64,000 bases of DNA from NCBI RefSeq assembly GCF_022662195.1, contig NZ_JAKMCS010000015.1:30388-94387 (forward strand), in the 5' to 3' direction. Of the stretch, positions 53,401 through 61,092 are shown piece by piece (within the stretch, counting starts at the first letter, position 1; each line of letters opens with the position of its first letter). Under the pieces are notes generated by a model that was not told where the DNA came from, ran no database searches, and saw only the letters and a list, made by a program, of their open reading frames with translations. This DNA is from Aestuariivivens insulae (GTDB lineage Bacteria > Bacteroidota > Bacteroidia > Flavobacteriales > Flavobacteriaceae). Position numbers and translations under genes: made by a program.

Positions 53401-55134
53401 TTGGAGCACTTCGTTGTATCGGCACGTAAATATAGACCCCAATCCTTTAGGGATGTTGTGGGGCAACAGGCTATTACCAATACATTACTAAATGCTATAG
53501 AACATAATCATTTAGCACAAGCCTTGTTGTTTACAGGGCCTCGTGGTGTAGGCAAAACAACCTGTGCCCGCATCCTGGCTAAAATGATTAATAGTGATGG
53601 CAATGAAAGTGGCGACGAAGATTTTGCCTTTAATATTTTCGAGCTTGATGCCGCGTCGAACAACTCGGTTGATGACATTAGAAACCTAACAGACCAGGTT
53701 CGTATTCCACCCCAAGTTGGTAAATATAAAGTCTACATTATAGACGAGGTACATATGCTATCGCAAGCTGCATTCAATGCGTTTCTAAAAACATTGGAAG
53801 AGCCGCCTAAGCACTGTATTTTTATTTTGGCTACCACTGAAAAACATAAAATTATCCCAACCATTTTATCACGTTGTCAAATATTTGATTTTAAACGGAT
53901 TACCGTTAGGGATGCTAAAGAATATTTAAAATATATAGCAGAGCAACAAGAGATCAATGCCGAAGATGATGCGTTGCATATCATTGCTCAAAAAGCAGAT
54001 GGCGCCATGCGTGATGCCCTGTCTATTTTTGACCGCGTCGTTAGCTTTTCTGGTAAAAACCTAACCAGACAAGCCGTTACCGAAAATCTTAATGTATTAG
54101 ATTACGAAACCTATTTTACAAGTACCGATTTAATTTTAGAAAATAAAATACCCGAGCTACTCATACAATTTAACAAAACACTGGGACAAGGCTTCGATGG
54201 ACATCACTACATTGCTGGACTGGCCTCCCATTTTCGGGATTTGCTCGTATGCAAAACACCTAAGACCATAGAGCTTTTAGAAGTTGGCGAGCAAACCAAG
54301 GATAAGTATTTACAGCAATCGCAAAGAGCACCTCAGGAATTTCTCTTAAAAGGCATTGAACTGGCTAACGAGTGTGACCTCAAATACAAAACCAGTAAAA
54401 ATCAGCGGTTACTCGTTGAGTTATGTTTAATGCAATTAGCCTCTATCACTTTTGATGGAGAAAAAAAAAATAGTAAACATTACATAATCCCCCCCTCTTA
54501 TTTCAAGAAAACAGGAATAACCCCTATTCCGGTAGCCAAACCAGAAATTAAACAGCACAATACAAATCCTGTACAACAAGAGGATAAAACAGAAGAAAAA
54601 GTCACTACCAAAGCAACAGCGTCTGCTTCAACTACAGTTTTAGAACGACCAAAAATTGTTTTAAGCAGGGAAAAGAAATCTACTTCTGGGCTATCGTTAA
54701 GCAGTATAAGAGCAAAGAAAGAACATCAAATCAAACAAATTGATGTGGTGGTCGATGAAGAAAACTTGCCAAAAGAGCCATTTACCGAAGATGCACTTGT
54801 TTCTACTTGGCACACCTACACCCAAGAATTAAAAAATAAAGGCAAACACAATTTGGCGTCCATTTTGTCTATAGACACCCCAAAAGTTAGAGACACTACC
54901 ATTTATTTGGAGTACCCCAATGAAACTAACAAAAAGGAATTATTGGCCAATCAATACGAATTACTTTCCTTTATTAGAAAGACACTTAATAACTATGCAA
55001 TAGATTTAGATATTACGGTGAATGAGGAAAAGGAAAAACAATATGCATACACTACTATTGATAAATTCAATAAATTGAAAGAAAAAAACCCCAATATAGA
55101 ACTATTAAAAAAAACCTTCGGATTAGATGTGTAA
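53401..55134 (+). CDS. dnaX: DNA polymerase III subunits gamma/tau
   Basis: 577 residues. Clamp-loader ATPase that loads the sliding clamp and links polymerases. Motifs: VSARKYRPQSFRDVVGQ, Walker A LFTGPRGVGKTTCARILA, Walker B YIIDEVHMLS, sensor 1 IFILATTEKHKI, and the SRC arginine finger (ILSRCQIFDF). The usual zinc-binding module between Walker A and LDAASNNSVDDIR is replaced by a short acidic loop (MINSDGNESGDEDFAF) with no cysteines. The C-terminal tau region after residue 370 is low-complexity and then globular. The start is TTG at 53401 (MEHFVVSARKYRP). Two genes follow with overlap or tiny gaps. Confidence 0.95.
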   Translation: MEHFVVSARKYRPQSFRDVVGQQAITNTLLNAIEHNHLAQALLFTGPRGVGKTTCARILAKMINSDGNESGDEDFAFNIFELDAASNNSVDDIRNLTDQVRIPPQVGKYKVYIIDEVHMLSQAAFNAFLKTLEEPPKHCIFILATTEKHKIIPTILSRCQIFDFKRITVRDAKEYLKYIAEQQEINAEDDALHIIAQKADGAMRDALSIFDRVVSFSGKNLTRQAVTENLNVLDYETYFTSTDLILENKIPELLIQFNKTLGQGFDGHHYIAGLASHFRDLLVCKTPKTIELLEVGEQTKDKYLQQSQRAPQEFLLKGIELANECDLKYKTSKNQRLLVELCLMQLASITFDGEKKNSKHYIIPPSYFKKTGITPIPVAKPEIKQHNTNPVQQEDKTEEKVTTKATASASTTVLERPKIVLSREKKSTSGLSLSSIRAKKEHQIKQIDVVVDEENLPKEPFTEDALVSTWHTYTQELKNKGKHNLASILSIDTPKVRDTTIYLEYPNETNKKELLANQYELLSFIRKTLNNYAIDLDITVNEEKEKQYAYTTIDKFNKLKEKNPNIELLKKTFGLDV

Positions 55135-55711
55135 GTTATTAAAAATAAGCACCATACCAATTATTTTGTTTTTTACCATAACTACTTTAATGAATTGTGA
55201 TGGCAGAGACAGAGCATATAAAAGTAATGCCGAAATACTTAAACAACACAACCTCCTAAAAGATTTTTCCCGAAAAATTGAATACACACCTAATTCTTAT
55301 ACTGAAATTTATACTGATACTATTTTAAATAATAAGTTTAGAATAAAATTAAAGTACTATTCCCTGGCTCAAGATTCAGTAATTAAAAACACTTTAAAAA
55401 ACGGTATAGACATTACACACCATTATAATAATTTTGAAGCCAAATTAAATATCTCAAATGAAGGAACAACAATTTTAAATACGACCATAAATAAATCCTT
55501 CTTTAAGAATTTTGTACATGATGCCTTTTGGAAAGAAGCCATTATGCAGTCTTTATGGATAGATTATGAATCGGAAGCAAAAAACAGTATTAACATAAAT
55601 GTTTCTTTTTGCATACCAGAATCATTTATATGTAAAGATTATGCTTTGGTAATAGACAACTTTGGAACTATAGAAATACAAGAAATCAACCTATCACAAA
55701 TTAATATTTAA
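55127..55711 (+). CDS. Small lipoprotein of unknown function downstream of dnaX
   Basis: 194 residues. Overlaps the dnaX stop by 8 bp (ATG at 55127). The signal peptide MCKLLKISTIPIILFFTITTLMNC ends in a lipobox-like LMNC. The mature part has mixed beta content (FRIKLKYYSLAQDSVI, AKLNISNEGTTILNTTINKS) and a late NISFCIPESFIC-type Cys pair. No family recognised. AT-rich compared with dnaX. Two bases separate it from miaE. Confidence 0.65.
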   Translation: MCKLLKISTIPIILFFTITTLMNCDGRDRAYKSNAEILKQHNLLKDFSRKIEYTPNSYTEIYTDTILNNKFRIKLKYYSLAQDSVIKNTLKNGIDITHHYNNFEAKLNISNEGTTILNTTINKSFFKNFVHDAFWKEAIMQSLWIDYESEAKNSININVSFCIPESFICKDYALVIDNFGTIEIQEINLSQINI

Positions 55712-55713
55712 TC

Positions 55714-56295
55714 ATGCTTGGCTTAAAGTTACCTACAGATCCACGTTGGGTTAATATCGTTGAAAAAAACATAGAAGAAATATTAACCGACCATGCCTTT
55801 TGTGAGCAAAAGGCAACAAGCACCGCCATTTCATTAATGGTGAGCTTCCCTGAATATACGGAGTTAGTCCAGGAAATGGTTGCCCTGGTTAAAGAAGAAA
55901 TAAGCCATTTTAAAATGGTCCATGATAAAATTATAGAACGAGGTTGGGTATTGGGGAGAGATCGAAAAGATGAGTATGTCGTTCAGCTCACTAAGTTTTT
56001 CCCTAAAGGAGGCAGTCGAACCACCCAATTGGTACATCGTTTATTATATGCAGCCTTAATTGAAGCCAGAAGTTGCGAACGGTTTAGATTACTTTCTGAA
56101 GAACTTAATGATAAAGAACTTGCCGAATTCTATAGAAAGTTAATGGTAAGTGAGGCCAATCACTACACTATGTTTTTAGGCTTCGCCAGAAAATATGGCA
56201 ATAAAAAAGAAGTTAACACCAAATGGCAGCAACTTCTTGAATATGAAGCCAAAATCATGTCCAATCTCGGTAAGTCCGAGACCGTGCATGGTTAA
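55714..56295 (+). CDS. miaE: tRNA-(ms2io6A)-hydroxylase MiaE
   Basis: 193 residues. Non-haem diiron monooxygenase that hydroxylates the isopentenyl group of ms2i6A37 in tRNA. Ferritin-like helices carry the ligands: FCEQKATSTAIS, KEEISHFKMVHDKI, LIEARSCERFRLLSEEL and VSEANHYTMFLGFAR, giving the E...ExxH...E...ExxH pattern. Length is normal. Converges with the barrel gene, overlapping by 4 bp. Confidence 0.93.
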   Translation: MLGLKLPTDPRWVNIVEKNIEEILTDHAFCEQKATSTAISLMVSFPEYTELVQEMVALVKEEISHFKMVHDKIIERGWVLGRDRKDEYVVQLTKFFPKGGSRTTQLVHRLLYAALIEARSCERFRLLSEELNDKELAEFYRKLMVSEANHYTMFLGFARKYGNKKEVNTKWQQLLEYEAKIMSNLGKSETVHG

Positions 56296-56822
56296 AATTT
56301 ATATCCGAAACCAAATTGAATGTTCGTGTTCTTTCCTTCAAACGACATGTAATCCTCAAGAACATTCGAAAATCCATAAGTATAACGTGCATCCAAGAAC
56401 AAGGTATGGGATAACTTAAACTCAATACCTCCTACTCCAGAATACGCAAAGTTTTTAATGCCATCTTCATGTTCATGGACTTTTACACCTACTTGTGGCC
56501 CTAGACCCAAATAAAGCTTTTCGCTCAATCTAAATTTAAAAACTGCTGGAACTTGAATATAATCCAATCTAAATGCTTTGGTTTTTGCGCCTTCAGAAGA
56601 AAACTGTAACTCTGGAGCGAATGCCACAGATTTAGACAGACCAAACTCTCCAAAGAAACCAATCATGAATCCGTTTCTATGCTGGTTACTAAACGTTGCA
56701 TCAGGATCAAAATCCATATTAGAAATGTTTAAACCAGCACGTACGCCGTATTTAGTATCTTGGGAAAACCCGTAAAAAGCAGTAAAGCCTACGAGTAAAA
56801 CTAAAAGTAGTGTTTTTTTCAT
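56292..56822 (-). CDS. Porin-like outer-membrane beta-barrel protein
   Basis: 176 residues. Signal peptide ending AFYGFSQ. Strands include YGVRAGLNISNMDF, NGFMIGFFGEFGLSKSVAFAPELQFSSEGAK, IQVPAVFKFRLSEKLYLGLGPQVGVKV and a final NIQFGFGYKF with terminal Phe. This is the OMP_b-brl_2 porin-family pattern of Bacteroidota. ATG at 56822 is preferred over the TTG two codons upstream. Confidence 0.85.
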   Translation of the reverse strand: MKKTLLLVLLVGFTAFYGFSQDTKYGVRAGLNISNMDFDPDATFSNQHRNGFMIGFFGEFGLSKSVAFAPELQFSSEGAKTKAFRLDYIQVPAVFKFRLSEKLYLGLGPQVGVKVHEHEDGIKNFAYSGVGGIEFKLSHTLFLDARYTYGFSNVLEDYMSFEGKNTNIQFGFGYKF

Positions 56823-56921
56823 AATCAATAAATTTGGGTTTATGTTAATAGCAAACGATTAAAAAACGAATATATATTTTTTTGTCAAAAAAAGAATATT
56901 TTAAAGGTGAATTGCAAAATT

Positions 56922-57827
56922 TTACTGTGTATTACTCGAAACAGTATCATAATATATACTTTTAATAATGCCGTCGGCCAATCCAATTTTAGGCACATAT
57001 ATATGCTTGGCACCACTCCATTTCATGGCAGATAAGTAAATGCGCAAAGCGGGTATAATAACGTCGGCCCTGTCTTGGTTTAAGCCCAACTCTACAATCC
57101 GCTCCTCATAAGAATAACTTTGCAAAGTGTCGTAATACGAGGTTAAATAAAAGTAAGTTAACGGTTTACCCAATGCCTTACCAGATATTTTAAAAATCTT
57201 GTTAATGTTACCTCCAGAACCTATAACTGCTATTTTTTCATAAGCTTGAACGTTAGCCTTTATCCATTGTTCCAGTTCAATCCAAGACTCCTTTAACACC
57301 ATATCGTTTAACAGTCTAACCGTACCAATTTTAAAAGATCTAGATGTTACTGGTTTTCCCTTATCAAAAAAAGTAAACTCCGTACTTCCCCCACCAACAT
57401 CTACATAAAGGTAAGTTTTGTTAGGGTCTATATACTTATGAAGGTCTGTTGCAGCAATTATAGCAGCCTCTTCTTCTCCATCAATAATATCTATGCTTAT
57501 GCCAGATTCGTTTAGAACTCTTTCTACCACCTGCTTACCATTTTGCGATTCCCGCATAGCCGAAGTAGCACAAGCCTTGTACTTAACCACTTTATGAGAG
57601 GTCATTAACAGTTTAAAAGCTAACATGGTATCTAACATACGTTGCGTATTTCCCTTTGAAATTCGCTGTTTTAAAAAAACATCGGCTCCTAAACGAATGG
57701 GAACACGTACCAAAGAGCTCTTTTTAAACTGAACCGGTTTTCCCTTTTGTTCAATAACGTTGGCAATAAGAAGTCGCACAGCATTGGATCCTATATCAAT
57801 AGCTGCGTATTTTTTAATTGAGAGCAT
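56922..57827 (-). CDS. Ppx/GppA family exopolyphosphatase
   Basis: 301 residues. Actin-like ATPase-fold phosphatase that removes phosphate from polyphosphate ends (or the 5' phosphate of pppGpp). Motifs: AAIDIGSNAVRLLIANV (phosphate 1), ACATSAMRESQNG, DGEEEAAI, YLYVDVGGGSTEFTFF (phosphate 2) and AVIGSGGNINKI. It has only the two core domains, without the C-terminal HD domain of larger Ppx proteins. It follows ppk1 by 1 bp, which supports polyphosphate as the substrate. Confidence 0.9.
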   Translation of the reverse strand: MLSIKKYAAIDIGSNAVRLLIANVIEQKGKPVQFKKSSLVRVPIRLGADVFLKQRISKGNTQRMLDTMLAFKLLMTSHKVVKYKACATSAMRESQNGKQVVERVLNESGISIDIIDGEEEAAIIAATDLHKYIDPNKTYLYVDVGGGSTEFTFFDKGKPVTSRSFKIGTVRLLNDMVLKESWIELEQWIKANVQAYEKIAVIGSGGNINKIFKISGKALGKPLTYFYLTSYYDTLQSYSYEERIVELGLNQDRADVIIPALRIYLSAMKWSGAKHIYVPKIGLADGIIKSIYYDTVSSNTQ

Positions 57828-57828
57828 A

Positions 57829-59892
57829 TTATTCTTCTAATTTTTTTTGATAATAATCATAAATTGCGAATTGTGATCTTACCCTTTCCTTATTATCTAC
57901 TTTATAATTATTATTTTGTGAAGCATCCAGAACTCTGGCTTTAACATTATCGCTCCAGCTTATATTGAAATTATCAATGATTTCCTGTTTAATATCGTCA
58001 TCATAGATAGGACAACTCACTTCTACCCTATTATCTATATTTCTAGTCATCCAATCTGCCGAAGAAATGTAAACTTTAGGATCTCCATTATTGCCAAAGA
58101 TATATAATCTGGAATGTTCCAAAAACTTATCAACTACACTTAATACCTCAATATTTTCACTCATACCTTCAACTCCTGGAATCAAGCTACATATCCCCCT
58201 AACCATCATTTGTATTTTAACCCCAGCCCTACTGGCTTCGTATAATTTATCGACCATAACGTAACTGGAAATACTATTCATTTTTAGCCTTATAAAACCA
58301 TTATTATACTTTTTGGCATTGGTAATTTCATCATCAATCAATTTAAAAATAGCTCGTTGGGTATAATGAGGTGATGTAATTAAATGTTTATACTTATATA
58401 TTTTATAATTGGCATTAAAGAAGCTAAAGATTTTATTGACATCCTTAAGAATGCTCTGGTTGGAAGTAAACAACGTATGGTCTGTATATATCTTAGCTGT
58501 CGATTCGTTAAAATTACCCGTACTAATAAACCCATAGCGCATCAATTTTTTGCCTTCCTCACGTTCTACAATACACATTTTACTATGCACTTTTAATCCT
58601 GTTACACCAAAAATAAGCTGTACGCCTTCATCCTTCATTTGTTGCGCATAATTAATGTTAGCTTCTTCATCAAATCGCGCTTGCAGTTCAATGGACACTG
58701 TTACCGCCTTACCGTTAATGGCTGCATTTATCAAAGCACTAGCTACGTAAGAAATTTCAGCCAAACGGTAAATCGTAATCTTTATGGTCTTGACTTTTGG
58801 GTCTAAGGCTGCTTCCCTTAAAAACTTCACCACATAAGAAAAGGTATGGTAAGGAGCATACAGCAAATAGTCTTTTTTAGCTATAGCTTCAAAAATACTG
58901 GATTCTAAACTTAATCCCTTAATGGGAAGTGCTTCTATCTTATCGTAAAGCAAATCTGTTCTCCCTAAACTAGGGAAATTCATATAATCACGTCTATTAT
59001 GGTACCGTCCTCCGGGAATAATACTATCGGTATCATCAATTCCCATTTTAGACATCAAATATTGCAGCGTTTCTTGATCTATAGTTTTATCGTAAACAAA
59101 TCTAACAGGTTCCCCAATTTGTCTGTGTTTAACACTGTCTGAAATTTTTTCTACAAAGCTTTTACTTAAATCGCTGTCAAAATCCAGCTCACCGTCACGC
59201 GTTATTTTAATCATGTGGGCAGAAATACTTTGGTAATGGAATATGTTAAATATATCTGCCAAACAATGCCTTAACAGATCATCTATCATGATGATATAGT
59301 GCTTATCTCCCTGTTTAGGCAATACTACAAAACGGTTAATACTCTTTGGAATCTCTATTAGTGCAAATTGCCTGCTATCGTCTTCCATGACCATTCTAAC
59401 AGCTAAATAAGCGGCACTATCCTTAAGGTTTGGAATAGAAACAGAATCGTTTAATATAATGGTCACCAAAGCGGGGCTAACATTTTTTATAAAGTACTGG
59501 CGTAAAAAATCGTGTTGCTTGCTGTCTATCTGGCTTTCATCTATAATATAAATGCCTTCCCTTTCTAAGTCTTGCGTAATGGTTTGTAATATATCCAAAC
59601 TTTCACTTTGTTGGTCTATTACAATTTTGGTTATAATTTCAAGCAATTCCTTTGCCCTTATCCCGCCTAATTCGTTTTTTGCCCCTTTACCAGCTTCCAC
59701 AATACGCCTGACCGTGGCATAACGAACCTTAAAAAATTCATCCAAGTTATTCGAAAAAATCCCCAAAAACCTCAAGCGTTCAATTAAAGGCACTGTTTCA
59801 TCCGATGCCTCTTGAAGCACCCTTGCATTAAACTGTAACCAACTTATCTCCCTATTTATGTATTTATTTTCTATGGCAATCGCAGGAATCAT
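57829..59892 (-). CDS. ppk1: Polyphosphate kinase 1
   Basis: 687 residues. Reversibly polymerises ATP gamma-phosphate into polyphosphate. Motifs: YINREISWLQFNARVL (N domain), FVYDKTIDQETLQYL, PYHTFSYVVKFLREAA, KTIKITIYRLA, SIELQARFDEEANI, and GLKVHSKMCIVERE whose His is the phospho-acceptor. FIRLKMNSISSYVMVDKLYEAS and HSRLYIFGNN follow in the C domains. ATG at 59892 (MIPAIAIENKYINREI) is preferred to a TTG two codons earlier. Operon with ppx downstream. sixA lies upstream on the same strand after a 301-bp gap. Confidence 0.96.
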   Translation of the reverse strand: MIPAIAIENKYINREISWLQFNARVLQEASDETVPLIERLRFLGIFSNNLDEFFKVRYATVRRIVEAGKGAKNELGGIRAKELLEIITKIVIDQQSESLDILQTITQDLEREGIYIIDESQIDSKQHDFLRQYFIKNVSPALVTIILNDSVSIPNLKDSAAYLAVRMVMEDDSRQFALIEIPKSINRFVVLPKQGDKHYIIMIDDLLRHCLADIFNIFHYQSISAHMIKITRDGELDFDSDLSKSFVEKISDSVKHRQIGEPVRFVYDKTIDQETLQYLMSKMGIDDTDSIIPGGRYHNRRDYMNFPSLGRTDLLYDKIEALPIKGLSLESSIFEAIAKKDYLLYAPYHTFSYVVKFLREAALDPKVKTIKITIYRLAEISYVASALINAAINGKAVTVSIELQARFDEEANINYAQQMKDEGVQLIFGVTGLKVHSKMCIVEREEGKKLMRYGFISTGNFNESTAKIYTDHTLFTSNQSILKDVNKIFSFFNANYKIYKYKHLITSPHYTQRAIFKLIDDEITNAKKYNNGFIRLKMNSISSYVMVDKLYEASRAGVKIQMMVRGICSLIPGVEGMSENIEVLSVVDKFLEHSRLYIFGNNGDPKVYISSADWMTRNIDNRVEVSCPIYDDDIKQEIIDNFNISWSDNVKARVLDASQNNNYKVDNKERVRSQFAIYDYYQKKLEE

Positions 59893-60193
59893 ATTCAAAC
59901 ATTTATGTACACAAATATATTGTATTTAATACTAAAAGTTTAAAGGAGTCTTTATTAATTAATATGGATTAAGAAAGAAGGGTAAGCGATTGATTATTGT
60001 CCTATATTGTTTGAAGTTACTTTCTCATTAATACTATATGCGTTATCCGCTCTATGGGGCTAAGTCGTTTAGTTTTTATTGCAAGCTGTTACTGAGTTAT
60101 TTGATGAATCTCCAAAAAACTACTTATTTACATTGGATCCTGCGACTGAGATTTTTACACTTAAACCTCTCCTGCAAAGTCCTTGACTCAATA
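59893..60193. other. 301-bp gap between sixA and ppk1, nothing recognised
   Basis: A plus-strand frame opens at 60038 and runs into the sixA gene, but it has no signal peptide or domain and overlaps sixA antisense, so I do not call it. No hairpin with a T-run is visible. Confidence 0.3.
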
Positions 60194-60682
60194 CTAGCCT
60201 TTCAAGTCCCTAGGAAATATCGTTTTAATGGTTTCCCCTTGTTTAAGGTCATTCCACGATTCAATATCAAACGCTATGATAACAACACCACATGTTGGCA
60301 CATTATCAATATATGCATTACCATAGGTATTAACAAATGCTGTTATGGCGTGGTTATGCCCAAATACCATTAAGGTATCAACATAAGAGTTGCAGTCCTT
60401 TATAACCTGCGTTAAATTGTATCCTGAAAAATCGTACAAATCATGATTAAATTGAACAATATCTCTTTCGATATTTAAAGTTTCTATAAACGTATTGGCT
60501 GTTAATCGTGTTCGTGTAGCATCACTAACCAAGACCAAATCTGGTTTTAAACCACTACCAACCATATGGTTAGACACTAATTTAGCATCGTTCTCACCAC
60601 GTTCATTTAAAGGTCGTTCATGGTCAATAACATTATATTTCCATGACGACTTGGCGTGTCTTATTAAGATAAGTTTTTTCAT
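60194..60682 (-). CDS. sixA: SixA-like histidine phosphatase
   Basis: 162 residues. Histidine-phosphatase fold: LILIRHAKSSWKYN (RHG/RHA catalytic His), DHERPLNERGENDAKLV, VLVSDATRTRLTANTF and LMVFGHNHAITAFVN with the second catalytic His. SixA dephosphorylates phosphohistidine proteins in enterobacteria. The flavobacterial target is not known. Linkage to ppk1/ppx suggests a phosphate-related role. Two phased palindromes lie 21-55 bp upstream of its ATG. Confidence 0.9.
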   Translation of the reverse strand: MKKLILIRHAKSSWKYNVIDHERPLNERGENDAKLVSNHMVGSGLKPDLVLVSDATRTRLTANTFIETLNIERDIVQFNHDLYDFSGYNLTQVIKDCNSYVDTLMVFGHNHAITAFVNTYGNAYIDNVPTCGVVIIAFDIESWNDLKQGETIKTIFPRDLKG

Positions 60683-60702
60683 ATTATTCGGTAAAATGTT
60701 GT

Positions 60703-60737
60703 TTTTTATCGATAAAAAGTTGCTTTTATCGATAAAA
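60703..60737. promoter_or_regulatory. Tandem palindromic operator candidate (two ATCGAT-centred sites)
   Basis: TTTTTATCGATAAAAA at 60703-60718 and TTTTATCGATAAAA at 60724-60737 are perfect palindromes whose centres are exactly 20 bp apart, two helical turns. They lie upstream of sixA (minus) and, in the other direction, on a candidate plus-strand promoter. Two dimers of a DNA-binding protein could sit on one face of the helix. Confidence 0.6.
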
Positions 60738-60750
60738 AGGGTTTAATTTG
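60720..60750 (+). promoter_or_regulatory. Candidate plus-strand promoter overlapping the second palindrome
   Basis: TTG at 60720-60722, 20-bp spacer, TTAATTTG at 60743-60750 (seven of eight bases of the TAnnTTTG scheme). The spacer contains the second ATCGAT palindrome. A transcript from here would meet the hairpin at 60961-60985 before the adhesin start. Confidence 0.35.
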
Positions 60751-60960
60751 TCAATTAAGATTTATATTAATATGACCTTTAAGTGACCAAATTAAGACAT
60801 TTATATGTTAAATAAAGACAAATATGACACTTAGGTGCCTGTTGTCGACTTTTTGTGTGATTTAACATATTTTTTTGAAATAATAATAACATATATGTTG
60901 CTTTGTATAGCTATTAACTGAAACCATGACCCCAAATCTGATTTCACATATAAAGTTTTT

Positions 60961-60985
60961 AATGTCGTCATGCTACGACATTTTT
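60961..60985 (+). terminator. Orphan plus-strand terminator upstream of the adhesin
   Basis: AATGTCGT, loop CATGCT, ACGACATT followed by TTT (five T in all). No plus-strand gene ends here: the region 60683-60960 has no credible ORF. It may end a short RNA or act as an attenuator in the adhesin leader, whose ATG is at 61093. Confidence 0.6.
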
Positions 60986-61092
60986 CCCTCATTACTTTTT
61001 AATAATAACGAAACATGTTTGTACCTCAAATAATTGGTACAACCATAATTTATATATAAAAGTTGCTAAAGTCAATACAAATCTACAAGCTT

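Noticed and set aside
60038..60373. 111-residue plus-strand frame
   Set aside because: Overlaps sixA antisense, has no signal peptide, domain or clear promoter, and reads as low-quality hydrophobic sequence.
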